Made by a program: the position numbers and the translations under genes
In this document: positions 41,074 to 49,463 of the stretch, one piece after another
Position numbering within the stretch: position 1 is the first letter of the stretch
Layout of the letters: each line of letters starts with the position of its first letter
Assembly: GCF_003130705.1 (NCBI RefSeq)
Contig: NZ_CP021356.1
Coordinates: forward strand, 1-64,000
Reading direction: 5' to 3'
DNA from: Rhodococcus oxybenzonivorans
GTDB taxonomy: Bacteria; Actinomycetota; Actinomycetes; Mycobacteriales; Mycobacteriaceae
Length of the DNA stretch: 64,000 nt
The notes under the pieces: model-generated
The model's database searches: none
Seen by the model: only the letters and a program-made list of their open reading frames with translations
What the model was told of the DNA's origin: nothing

Positions 41074-42690
41074 TCAGTCCAGGCCGATGATCGATGCCCC
41101 TCGTTTGGTGAGCCAGGTGAGGGGGTCGGTCTTGTCCCCGTCTGGCGTTTCGACTTCGAAGTGCAGGTGCGGTCCGGTCGAATTGCCCCGGTTCCCGATG
41201 GTGGCGATCTTCTGGCCGGCTTTCACGCGCTGGCCGACCTCGACGAGGTTGTCGTTGTTGTGGCCGTAGGTGGTGATGGTTCCGTCGTCGTGCCGAATTC
41301 GCACCCACAGCCCGTATCCCTGGGCGGGTCCGGCGTTGATGACTTCCCCGTCGGCGACCGCGACGATCGGCGCACCCAATGTGTTGGCGATATCGATGCC
41401 GCCGTGATCGCGCCCGTCTCCGAAGGGTGAGGTGATCGTTCCGGACGACGGTGCCACGAACGCGCGGCTACCGGGCCGATTCCAGGTCTTCGGTTGCGGT
41501 GCCGGCGCCGGGTCGTCCTGCGCCGCCCCAGCTTCCTCGTCGTGCGGATCCGTCCCGTCACTGGGGTGAGTCTCATCAAGGGTTTCAGTGCCGTCGAGAG
41601 ATTCGGTGCCGTCGAGAGATTCGGTGCCGTCGAGAGATTCGGTGCCCTCGAGAGATTCGGTGCCCTCGAGAGACTCGGTGCCATCGAGAGATTCGGTGCC
41701 GTCGAGAGACTCGGTGCCCTCGAGAGACTCGGTGCCATCGAGCGTTTCGGTGCCATCGTGGACACCGGTCTCGTCGTGACCCTCGGTCTCGGTCCCAATG
41801 CCCGCGCCGGTTTCGGGGGACACCTCCGCCGCCCCCTCGGCCAGTGCTTCCGTCGACGGCGTCATCGGCTCGACCGTGGTCTCTTGTGGTGCAGTGGTCG
41901 CGCCGGCCGGTGTGCTGGGCCCCTCCGGGGAGGTCTCGTACTGCGGTGCGGCGGAATCGGTGGTCGCGCCGGCCGGTGTGCTGGGCCCCTCCGGGGAGAT
42001 CTCGTACTGCGGTGCGGCGGAATCGGTGGTCGCGCCGGCCGGTGTGCTGGGCCCCTCCGGGGAGGTCTCGTACTGCGGTGCGGCGGAATCGGTTGCCGCG
42101 GGAGGCGCGCTGGCTGCTCCGGGCGCCTCGGGATCCTCCGCGGCCGTGGATTCATCGACCGGGGCGGCGGTCGCACCCGACGGTTCGGTGGAGGTTCCGG
42201 AGAGGTCCGGCGGCGCCGAGATCGGTGGCGACGCACCGGTGGGAGGGTCGAATTCGAGGGCAGCGAGCAATCTCGGGCCGATGCTCGCGTCGATGCTGTC
42301 GAGTTCATCGGTGCAGGCGCTCAGGGCACCACCGATGCCGGGTTCGCCGTGTGCCGACCACGCGCCCAGGCAACTCGTGAGCATCTGCTGGGTGGCCAGG
42401 GCGTCCTCGAGGGATCCGTTGGCCTGCGCGTTCTGCAGGCTGGTGGAGGCGATGTTCGCCACCTTCTGCCAGAGGCTGGGGTCGACGATGACCACGTCCG
42501 GGTCGGCGGTATCCGCGGTCATGGTCAAGGCATTGGCGACCGCGGCCGCGAACGACGACGGCGGGGACACGTGGGTGGCGGATGCGGTCGGCGCACCGGC
42601 GAGAAAGAGCGCGGCGGTGGCGGTCGATCCGCCGACGACCAGCGCGGTAAGCCTCCTACGTGCGGCGAAAGCGCCTGTTGTGCCTCGCAT
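41074..42690 (-). CDS. Secreted M23 peptidase with tandem-repeat linkers (538 aa)
   Basis: The signal peptide ends in TASATHVSP. Residues about 35-150 form a helical N-terminal region with three or more Cys. A long low-complexity middle follows, made of a 22-residue repeat (about three copies around SAAPQYETSPEGPSTPAGAT) and a six-residue repeat (GTESL[D/E], about ten copies). The C-terminal M23 domain has DHGGIDIANTLGAPI and GPHLHFEVETPDG with zinc ligands intact. It likely cuts peptidoglycan peptides at a distance set by the acidic linker. A paralogous catalytic domain is found at 2,472-3,143. Confidence 0.88.
   Translation of the reverse strand: MRGTTGAFAARRRLTALVVGGSTATAALFLAGAPTASATHVSPPSSFAAAVANALTMTADTADPDVVIVDPSLWQKVANIASTSLQNAQANGSLEDALATQQMLTSCLGAWSAHGEPGIGGALSACTDELDSIDASIGPRLLAALEFDPPTGASPPISAPPDLSGTSTEPSGATAAPVDESTAAEDPEAPGAASAPPAATDSAAPQYETSPEGPSTPAGATTDSAAPQYEISPEGPSTPAGATTDSAAPQYETSPEGPSTPAGATTAPQETTVEPMTPSTEALAEGAAEVSPETGAGIGTETEGHDETGVHDGTETLDGTESLEGTESLDGTESLDGTESLEGTESLEGTESLDGTESLDGTESLDGTETLDETHPSDGTDPHDEEAGAAQDDPAPAPQPKTWNRPGSRAFVAPSSGTITSPFGDGRDHGGIDIANTLGAPIVAVADGEVINAGPAQGYGLWVRIRHDDGTITTYGHNNDNLVEVGQRVKAGQKIATIGNRGNSTGPHLHFEVETPDGDKTDPLTWLTKRGASIIGLD
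41586..41757. repeat. 18-bp tandem repeats inside the M23 gene
   Basis: Units close to GTGCCGTCGAGAGATTCG recur about nine times with small changes (CCATCG, CCCTCG), encoding GTESLD/E on the minus strand. Length variation by slippage is expected. Confidence 0.8.
41894..42091. repeat. 66-bp tandem repeats inside the M23 gene
   Basis: Three units start at 41894, 41960 and 42026 (each GTGGTCGCGCCGGCCGG...). They are nearly identical and encode a 22-residue Pro/Ser/Thr-rich linker module. Confidence 0.85.
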
Positions 42691-42914
42691 CGCGGTCCCT
42701 TCTGAAATTCACGCTCCGACAATGAACGGTCAACCGAACGAACGAGGCGGCGCGAGTAAGTCAAGACGACACGCCGTAACGTTAGTGCATTTCCTTCCCT
42801 TCAGTGCCGATAATGCCCTTCTTTCTCAAAGCTGGCATCCAGAAACATCAGTCAGATTGGTAGCACATAGTTGCTGACGAACTCGTCCCGAAGCAGGCAA
42901 TGAACAGATGAATG
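42691..42914. other. Upstream region of the M23 gene
   Basis: It contains the AGAAGGGA ribosome site of the M23 gene on the minus strand. No other gene is seen. Confidence 0.35.
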
Positions 42915-43240
42915 GATCCAACGCTCCGATCATCAGCAACACCGATCGGCGAGGGCGATTCGACCGACGATTTGGATATTCACGAATACTGCCGAAACCA
43001 GGCCATGGCCCTCGTCGACCCGAACGCCAGCGGAGAAGGGCAATCCCAGGCCGGCGCAGTAGGCAATGATCAACACCACACCCCGAGGTGCCCAACCCGT
43101 CGAGGGCTGGGACCAAGTGTCGTTCTGCCGAGCCAGGTCAGTCCGATGAAGGCCACCCCCATGACGATGGTGACGACGCCACCGAGAACGTTTGGAGAAC
43201 TTCCCAGTTCCGGCAGGAAGCGAACCGTCGGTACGACAAT
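42915..43240 (-). pseudogene. Fragments of a CcdA/DsbD cytochrome-c biogenesis protein
   Basis: On the minus strand one frame reads LPELGSSPNVLGGVVTIV and MGVAFIGLTWLGR, and another reads GVVLIIAYCAGLGLPF and VSAVFVNIQIVGRI. Both are typical CcdA pieces, but the central segment with the GWTPC motif is missing and the frame changes. This is a deleted, decayed copy. CcdA reduces extracytoplasmic thiols, a function relevant to copper damage. Confidence 0.5.
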
Positions 43241-43508
43241 TTAGGGCGCTTCTTTGGTGCGCGGTACCCAGCCCGTGATCGTCGCCCTCTACGGGATGCC
43301 TCCTTCTCGCTCCTCTCATCGCTGTTCTGAGACAACGCGCAGGTGGTCACGATGTTCTCGCGTCTTTGTCGTCTCCTAGACCTAACCGCGATCACATCGA
43401 TCTCGAGACCTCGAACGGGCGCGGCGCGGAGGAGGGCCCCAGGGGCCCGGGTGGTCCAGAGGCTTCCCCTCGACCCGCTTCTTGTGTCCGTTAGCGGTGT
43501 TGCGAGGA

Positions 43509-43862
43509 ATGCATGTGCTCGCTACCTCCACGTCCGGTATTACCGTGTTCACCGCCGGCGCGATGGAGGTGGCTCGCCTGCTCGAGATGTGCGCCGACGA
43601 CTCCGCCGCCCGCGTGCACGGCTCGCGGACCCTGCTCACCGGTCTGATCGCGTTGTCCGCTCCGGCGCAGGTCCCCGATGGTGCCCTCGGCGCCGGCAAC
43701 ATCGCCCTCCTGGACCGGGCCAGACGACTGGCCTCCCCACCGCCGCGGTCGGCGAAGCTGCGGATGCGGGTGTTGTCGGCGGCCGTCGCCGCACTGAGCG
43801 CCGCCCCGATCATTCTGGCCGTACTCGAGGTGACCGGGAACACATGTGGTGCCTGCCGGCGG
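43509..43862 (+). pseudogene. C-terminal fragment of an M56-family (BlaR1-like) membrane peptidase
   Basis: The frame gives ITVFTAGAMEVARLLEMCAD, then DSAARVHGSRTLLTGLIALS and LGAGNIALLDRARRL, followed by a last membrane segment. This matches the C-terminal half of actinobacterial M56 proteins (E..RL.EM.AD..A). The zinc motif HExxH and the N-terminal membrane part are absent, so it is a truncated remnant. No BlaI/CopY gene lies nearby. It reads open into the next gene. Confidence 0.5.
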
Positions 43863-43940
43863 CCTGGTGACCAGCGGGGATCGACCGCGCGCACTCGCCC
43901 ATCGCTCGACGGTCTGGACCAACACCCCGGTCACGGCTGC

Positions 43941-43946
43941 TACAGT
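43941..43946 (+). promoter_or_regulatory. -10 element of a leaderless gene
   Basis: TACAGT ends 9 nt before GTG 43956, the spacing of leaderless actinobacterial transcripts. Confidence 0.45.
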
Positions 43947-43955
43947 CGGGAAATT

Positions 43956-44381
43956 GTGACGGCTCTTGCGATACGCCCCCCGCGTATGCGGACAGTCATA
44001 GCTGTCGTCGCTGTCCTGTATCTGCTCGCGCACACGATCGCCCAATGCGGCATCTTCCTCGTGCACGGTCACGAGGGCGACGACGTCCACGTCTCCTCCT
44101 CGTCCACAACCTCACTGCCGGCCGAGGAATCGGATCCCGGGCACGCGCACGTCGACGACGGATCGACCCACGTGTCCCACGAGGCGCACACCGTCGTCGC
44201 CATGCCCCGATCGGATAATCCGCTCCGCCCGCTGACCGTCGCCGCGGTCGTCGCGATGGCCCTGGCGGTGGTGCTGGTCGTGCTGTCGGCGCCGCGCACT
44301 CCGCGGGCCCCGCCGGATCTCCCCATCCCCATCCGGCCCGGCCGGACCGTCTTGAACGAACTCTGTATCAACAGGTGCTGA
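43956..44381 (+). CDS. His/Asp-rich two-TM membrane protein (141 aa)
   Basis: Membrane segment 1 (RTVIAVVAVLYLLAHTIAQC) is followed by an exposed loop rich in metal-binding residues (FLVHGHEGDDVHV, DPGHAHVDDGSTHVSHEAH), then segment 2 (LTVAAVVAMALAVVLVVLS) and a short tail ending LNELCINRC. Its layout parallels the protein at 51,506-51,955. It is probably a copper-binding membrane protein of the island. The start is set by the leaderless promoter; an open frame extends further upstream through the M56 remnant. Confidence 0.6.
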   Translation: MTALAIRPPRMRTVIAVVAVLYLLAHTIAQCGIFLVHGHEGDDVHVSSSSTTSLPAEESDPGHAHVDDGSTHVSHEAHTVVAMPRSDNPLRPLTVAAVVAMALAVVLVVLSAPRTPRAPPDLPIPIRPGRTVLNELCINRC

Positions 44382-44488
44382 TCGGCAGCCCGCAGGCCAT
44401 CTGAGGACTTCCCCTCGTGGCCCAGCTCGCGCTGCCCATCACTCACCCACTGCTCTTGTCGCAGTCACATACAGGGATTTTTTTCATC

Positions 44489-45598
44489 ATGAACAGTGCT
44501 GTTCCCTCCACCCTCCTTCCACCGTCCTCCCCGCTGCCGGCCGACGCCCACCGGTGCCCGCAACCGAGCACCATGGTCGGCAACACTCCCGTGCTGTGGA
44601 TCGGTGAACCGTTCGCCGATTCCGGCCGCGGCTTCTGGGCGAAACTCGAAGGCAGCAATCCCGGCGGAATGAAAGACCGCCCCGCCCTGCACATGGTCGA
44701 GAAAGCGAAGGCGCGCGGTGACCTCGCCCCCGGCGCAACGATCATCGAATCCACCAGCGGAACCCTCGGCCTGGGCCTGGCGTTGGCCGGGATCACCCAT
44801 CACCATCCCGTCACCCTGGTCACCGACCCCGGTCTGGAACCGATCGTGCACCGGATGCTCGCCGCCTACGGCGCCCACGTCGAAATGGTCACCACCCCCC
44901 ATCCCACCGGCGGCTGGCAGCAGGCCCGGCGCGAGAAGGTCGCCGAACTCCTGGCTGCCCATCCCGGGTCGTGGTGCCCGGATCAATACACCAACCCCGA
45001 CAACGTCGCCGCGTACGAGTCGCTCGCGCACGAACTCATCGCCCAGCTCGGCCGCGTCGACACACTGGTGTGCTCGGTGGGCACCGGCGGGCACTCCGCC
45101 GGTGTGGCCCGGGTGCTGCGCCAGTTCAACCCGGACCTGAAACTGGTCGGCGTCGACACCGTCGGATCGACCATCTTCGGGCAACCCGCCAGTACCCGGC
45201 TGATGCGCGGCCTGGGCTCGAGCATCTATCCCGACAACATCGACTATCCCGCGTTCGACGAGGTGCACTGGGTGGCCCCGCACGAAGCGGTCTGGTCCTG
45301 CCGCACCCTGGCCGCCACCCACCACGCCAGCGGCGGCTGGAGCGTCGGCGCCGTCGCGTTGACCGCCGGGTGGATCGCCCGCACCAGCCCCCCGGACACC
45401 CGGGTCGCGGCGGTCTTCCCCGACGGCCCGCAACGCTACTTCGACACCATCTACAACGACGACTACTGCGCCGAACACGGCCTGCTGAACGCGAACCCGC
45501 CGACCGAGCCGGCGACCATCGACCACCCGACCGACCAGATCGTGCAGTCCTGGACCCGGTGCGCCACCGTGGTCGATCCCACAGAGAGCGAGTCATGA
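44489..45598 (+). CDS. PLP-dependent cysteine-synthase-like enzyme (369 aa)
   Basis: Fold-type II PLP enzyme related to Cys[15 protein letters not shown], the PLP Lys in [19 protein letters not shown], the substrate loop [32 protein letters not shown] and [15 protein letters not shown]. The motif order is complete, but the substrate loop ESTSGT and a C-terminal extension set it apart from housekeeping CysK. It is translationally coupled (ATGA) to an MFS transporter, suggesting that it makes a small thiol or amino-acid ligand for export, possibly a copper ligand. A GTG at 44,417 is an alternative start. Confidence 0.82.
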   Translation: MNSAVPSTLLPPSSPLPADAHRCPQPSTMVGNTPVLWIGEPFADSGRGFWAKLEGSNPGGMKDRPALHMVEKAKARGDLAPGATIIESTSGTLGLGLALAGITHHHPVTLVTDPGLEPIVHRMLAAYGAHVEMVTTPHPTGGWQQARREKVAELLAAHPGSWCPDQYTNPDNVAAYESLAHELIAQLGRVDTLVCSVGTGGHSAGVARVLRQFNPDLKLVGVDTVGSTIFGQPASTRLMRGLGSSIYPDNIDYPAFDEVHWVAPHEAVWSCRTLAATHHASGGWSVGAVALTAGWIARTSPPDTRVAAVFPDGPQRYFDTIYNDDYCAEHGLLNANPPTEPATIDHPTDQIVQSWTRCATVVDPTESES

Positions 45599-46884
45599 AG
45601 AACCTTCTGACCCAGTTCCGCAGCTTCGACCGGCCCGCTCAGGTGCTGATGGTCAACCAGTTCTCCATCAACGTGGGCTTCTACATGCTGATGCCGTACC
45701 TGGCCGGATACCTGGCCGGACCCCTGGGTCTGGCGGCGTGGGCGGTCGGCCTGGTGCTGGGTATGCGGAACTTCTCCCAGCAGGGGATGTTCCTGCTCGG
45801 CGGCACCCTCGCCGACCGCCTCGGCTACAAACCGCTGATCGTCGCCGGCTGCCTGCTGCGGGTCGCCGGGTTCGTGCTGCTCGCGGCCGTGGAATCGCTG
45901 CCGGCGATCCTGCTCGCCTCGGTGGCCACCGGGTTCGCCGGGGCACTGTTCAATCCGGCGGTGCGGGCGTATCTGGCCGCCGACGCGGGGCCACGGCGGG
46001 TCGAGGCGTTCGCGGTGTTCAACGTGTTCTATCAGGCCGGGATTCTGCTGGGCCCGTTGATCGGCCTCGCCCTGACCACCCTCGATTTCCGGGTCACCGC
46101 GCTGGCCGCGGCCGCGGTCTTCGCCGTGCTGACGATCGTGCAGATCTGGGCGCTGCCCGCGCACAAGGCCGCACCGCCCACGGCCAAGACGTCGGTCCTC
46201 GAGGACTGGCGGGTGGTGGTCGCCAACCGGCCCTTCGTGCTGTTCGCGCTGGCGATGATCGGGTCCTATGTGCTCTCGTTCCAGATCTATCTGGCGCTGC
46301 CCCTGCAGGCGGCGGTGGTGGTCGGCGACGGCCGGTCCGACACCGCCCTGGTGACCTCGCTGTTCGTGGTCTCGGGGGTGGTGGCGATCGCCGGCCAGCT
46401 GCGGATCACGTCCTGGTTCTCCCGCCGGTGGGGTTCGGGACGGTCCCTGGTGGTCGGCATGGCGATCATGGCACTGGCGTTCCTGCCGCTGATCGCGCTA
46501 CCGGGCCCGGCCACCCTCGGTGGGTGGGCCGCCGCCGGCGCCCTGGTACTCACCGCCGCCCTGTTGGCGGTCGGCACCGCCGCGGTGTTTCCGTTCGAGA
46601 TGGACACCGTCGTCGCCCTCTCCGGCGGCCGGCTCGTGGCCACCCATTACGGCTTCTACAACACCGTCGTCGGAGTCGGGATCCTGCTCGGCAACCTGGG
46701 CACCGGTGCCGTCTTCGGGATCCTGCGCGACGCGGAACTGGGTGCGCTGATCTGGGTGGCGTTGACCGGTGTCGGGGCGGTGTGTGTCATCGCCCTGTAT
46801 CTGCTCGACCGCTCCGCCCGACTCTCCCCGCCACCGGCGAAAGCCGCGGTGACCGAGACCGGCGAGGTACCCGCCGCCAGCTAG
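45595..46884 (+). CDS. MFS transporter coupled to the cysteine-synthase-like enzyme (429 aa)
   Basis: Twelve predicted membrane segments resembling MdtH-type exporters ([36 protein letters not shown] motif [20 protein letters not shown]). ATG 45595 overlaps the preceding stop. The likely job is export of the product of the coupled enzyme. A strong hairpin follows 33 nt after the stop. Confidence 0.85.
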   Translation: MKNLLTQFRSFDRPAQVLMVNQFSINVGFYMLMPYLAGYLAGPLGLAAWAVGLVLGMRNFSQQGMFLLGGTLADRLGYKPLIVAGCLLRVAGFVLLAAVESLPAILLASVATGFAGALFNPAVRAYLAADAGPRRVEAFAVFNVFYQAGILLGPLIGLALTTLDFRVTALAAAAVFAVLTIVQIWALPAHKAAPPTAKTSVLEDWRVVVANRPFVLFALAMIGSYVLSFQIYLALPLQAAVVVGDGRSDTALVTSLFVVSGVVAIAGQLRITSWFSRRWGSGRSLVVGMAIMALAFLPLIALPGPATLGGWAAAGALVLTAALLAVGTAAVFPFEMDTVVALSGGRLVATHYGFYNTVVGVGILLGNLGTGAVFGILRDAELGALIWVALTGVGAVCVIALYLLDRSARLSPPPAKAAVTETGEVPAAS

Positions 46885-46916
46885 ACCACCTGGGGTTCAC
46901 GCCCTGATCAGATCCG

Positions 46917-46960
46917 ACCCCACCCCATCTACTATGCAACTACGTAGATTGGGGTGGGGT
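46917..46960. promoter_or_regulatory. Large imperfect palindrome between the MFS and oxidase genes
   Basis: ACCCCACCCCA (46917-46927) pairs with TGGGGTGGGGT (46950-46960). Inside, ATCTAC and GTAGAT (6-bp arms) surround CTACGTAG, itself a palindrome. It may terminate the MFS transcript, serve as an operator for the oxidase operon (BlaI/CopY sites are TAC/GTA-rich), or both. Confidence 0.5.
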
Positions 46961-47009
46961 TCTCGGCCGAGTCCTGCGCCGTCCTCTGCGCTCGAACAGG
47001 AGTTGTGCA

Positions 47010-48551
47010 TTGATCGAACAGTTTTCCGGCGCCGCCCGCCTGTCGCGTCGGAACTTTCTGGCGCTGGCCGGCCTGGGGGCCGCGGCGACGGCGGCCGCAT
47101 GTAGCAGGGGCAGCGACGCCGGACCGGCGCCCACCCCTATCGGCCCCGACTCGTCGGCGGTGAGGGCGGCCGAGCAGGTCCGCCGAGCCAATATCGGGAC
47201 CGGGAACACGGTCACGGCGTCGCTGCAGGCCCGCCCGACCCGGATCGACCTGGGCGGTGTCCAGGTCGATACCTGGGCCTACGGCGACCGGATTCCCGGC
47301 CGGGAAATCCGGTTGCGACGCGGGGATCTGCTCCGCGCCGAACTGAGCAATGACCTTCCGGCCGAGTCGACCATCCACTGGCACGGCCTCGCGCTGCGCA
47401 ACGACATGGACGGGGTGCCCGGGTTGACCCAGTCCGCCGTCGCCTCCCGCAGCCCGTTCACCTACGAGTTCCTCGCCCCGGACGCCGGTACCCATTGGCT
47501 TCACCCCCATGTCGGGATGCAGTTCGACCGGGGCCTCTACGCCCCGGTCATCGTGGAAGATCCCGCCGAGGGCGCCGATTACGACCTCGAGGCCGTTCTG
47601 GTGCTCGATGACTGGCTCGACGGGGTGGCCGGCGGCAGCCCGGACCAGCAACTCGATGCCCTGCGCCGGGGCGGGATGCCGATGAGCGGCATGGACCACG
47701 GCGGCATGAGCGGGATGGGGATGGGGGCACCGGTCGATCCGGGGAACCCGCTCGGCGCCGACACCGGAGATGTGACGTATCCCTACTACCTGATCAACGG
47801 CACCCTCGGCGCCGACCCGTTCACGGTGCGGGCCCGCCCCGGTCAGCGGGTGCGGCTGCGGATCATCAACGCCGGCGCGGACACCGCGTTCCGCCTCGCC
47901 GTCGGTGGCCATCAGCTGACCGTCACCCACAGCGACGGATATCCGGTGCAGCCGGTCACCGGGTCGTCGCTGCTGATCGGCATGGGTGAGCGGTTCGATG
48001 CGATCGTCACGCTCGGTGACGGGGTCTTCCCCCTCGTCGCCTCCGCGGAGGGTAAGCAGGGGCAGGGGTTCGCCGTGGTCCGCACCGGGGCCGGTGGGCG
48101 ACTCGACCCGGGTGTGCGGCCTGCCGAGCTCGACGCACCCCCGATCACCGGCCTGGTGCTGCGCGCCCGCGAGGATGTTCGGCTCGACCGCCGGGCCCCG
48201 GACCGGGTGCACGAGCTGATGCTGGGGATGGACATGTCCGGGTATCGGTGGACGATCAACGGCGCCGCCTACGACGAGCACACCCCGCTCGAGATCAGCC
48301 AAGGTCAGCGGGTGCGGCTGCGGTTCGTCAACCAGACCATGATGTTTCATCCCATGCACCTGCACGGGCACACCTTCCAGGTCGTCGACGGCCAGGGCGC
48401 CGGTCCCCGCAAGGACACCACCCTGGTGCTGCCGAACCAGAGCGTCGAGGTCGACCTCGATGCGGACAACCCCGGTCAGTGGCTGGTGCACTGCCACAAC
48501 CTCTATCACGGTGAGGCCGGGATGATGACCACCCTGTCCTACACCGAATAA
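47010..48551 (+). CDS. Tat-exported multicopper oxidase (CopA/MmcO/CueO-like, 513 aa)
   Basis: The twin-Arg signal LSRRNFLALAGLGAAATAAAC also has a lipobox-like Cys. Four Cu-binding motifs are intact: HWHG (about residue 124), HPHVGMQFD (166), HPMHLHGHTF (447) and HCHNLYHGEAGMM (494). A Met-rich loop (GGMPMSGMDHGGMSGMGMG) resembles the Cu(I) entry loop of CueO. It would oxidise Cu(I) to less toxic Cu(II) outside the membrane. TTG 47010 follows AGGAG at 7 nt. The propeller and CopC-CopD genes downstream likely belong with it. Confidence 0.93.
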   Translation: MIEQFSGAARLSRRNFLALAGLGAAATAAACSRGSDAGPAPTPIGPDSSAVRAAEQVRRANIGTGNTVTASLQARPTRIDLGGVQVDTWAYGDRIPGREIRLRRGDLLRAELSNDLPAESTIHWHGLALRNDMDGVPGLTQSAVASRSPFTYEFLAPDAGTHWLHPHVGMQFDRGLYAPVIVEDPAEGADYDLEAVLVLDDWLDGVAGGSPDQQLDALRRGGMPMSGMDHGGMSGMGMGAPVDPGNPLGADTGDVTYPYYLINGTLGADPFTVRARPGQRVRLRIINAGADTAFRLAVGGHQLTVTHSDGYPVQPVTGSSLLIGMGERFDAIVTLGDGVFPLVASAEGKQGQGFAVVRTGAGGRLDPGVRPAELDAPPITGLVLRAREDVRLDRRAPDRVHELMLGMDMSGYRWTINGAAYDEHTPLEISQGQRVRLRFVNQTMMFHPMHLHGHTFQVVDGQGAGPRKDTTLVLPNQSVEVDLDADNPGQWLVHCHNLYHGEAGMMTTLSYTE

Positions 48552-48561
48552 CCCCCTGTCA

Positions 48562-48590
48562 CACCGACATCCGAAGGTGCACTGTCGGTG
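48562..48590 (+). terminator. Hairpin after the multicopper oxidase gene
   Basis: CACCGACA (48562-48569) pairs with TGTCGGTG (48583-48590), in the gap before the propeller gene. It could be a terminator or an attenuator. Confidence 0.35.
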
Positions 48591-48635
48591 CGCCCCTGAT
48601 CCCCCGTCCCGTCGCGTACAGAATGAGACCTGAAG

Positions 48636-49457
48636 ATGCCTGCCCACCACCGGATCACCCGCACCCTGCTGCCCACCGCCGTCGCCCTGCTCGTGCTCAC
48701 CGGCTGCACCTCTGGGGCCGACGAGGTCACGAAACCCGACACCTCCGTGCCGACAGTGAAGTTCAGCTCTGAACTGTCCCATGTGCACGGACTGCACGTG
48801 AGCAAGGACGGCACCGTGCTCGCCGGCACCCACACGGGCATCTTCGCCATCGACGCCTCCGGCTCCACCTCCCGCGTCGGCTCCTCCGACGACGACTTCA
48901 TGGGACTGACCGGCGTGCCGAACACCGACAACCTCTACGCCTCCGGTCACCCCGGGCCCTCCAGTTTCGCCGCCAACCCCCTGGGCCTGCGCAGCAGCAC
49001 CGACCGGGGGGTGAGCTGGATGGACCGCTCCCTGGCCGGGGAGGTCGATTTCCATGCCCTGACCACGGACGGCCGCCTCCTGGTCGGCCACGACGGCACC
49101 GATGGGCTGCTCGTCTCGACCGACGGCGGCACCACCTGGACCCCGGGCGCGGCACTGGTCGCCGGCGCACTGGCGATCAACGACAGCGGGGTGTGGGCGG
49201 TGACCCCGGCGGGTCTCGAACACAGCACCACCGCCGCCCGCACGTTCTCGCCCGTACCGAAGGCCCCACGACTGGTGATGATCACCGGCGCCGGGGATGC
49301 GCTGTGGGGCATCGACGAGGACGGGTACGCCTGGCGCAGCCGCGAAGGACAGGACTGGGAAAAACGCGCCCAGGTCGGCACCGTCGATGCACTGACCGCT
49401 GCCAACTACGACACCGCCTACGCCGCCACCTCGCAGGCGCTCTCCACCCTGAACTGA
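48636..49457 (+). CDS. Beta-propeller lipoprotein (BNR/sialidase-like fold, 273 aa)
   Basis: Lipobox LVLTGC (Cys near 23), then HVHGLHVSKDGTVLAGTHTG and repeated S-x-D-x-G-x-[ST]W blades (SSTDRGVSWMDRS, VSTDGGTTWTPG). The family is often called F510_1955-type glycosylhydrolase but shows no catalytic residues here. The HVHG motif and the setting between a copper oxidase and CopC-CopD suggest a surface copper-binding or assembly role (inference). Confidence 0.75.
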   Translation: MPAHHRITRTLLPTAVALLVLTGCTSGADEVTKPDTSVPTVKFSSELSHVHGLHVSKDGTVLAGTHTGIFAIDASGSTSRVGSSDDDFMGLTGVPNTDNLYASGHPGPSSFAANPLGLRSSTDRGVSWMDRSLAGEVDFHALTTDGRLLVGHDGTDGLLVSTDGGTTWTPGAALVAGALAINDSGVWAVTPAGLEHSTTAARTFSPVPKAPRLVMITGAGDALWGIDEDGYAWRSREGQDWEKRAQVGTVDALTAANYDTAYAATSQALSTLN

Positions 49458-49463
49458 CCCGGC

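Noticed and set aside
41588..41779. A PSRDSV-repeat frame on the plus strand
   Set aside because: It is the antisense reading of the 18-bp repeats of the M23 gene; every frame stays open across such repeats.
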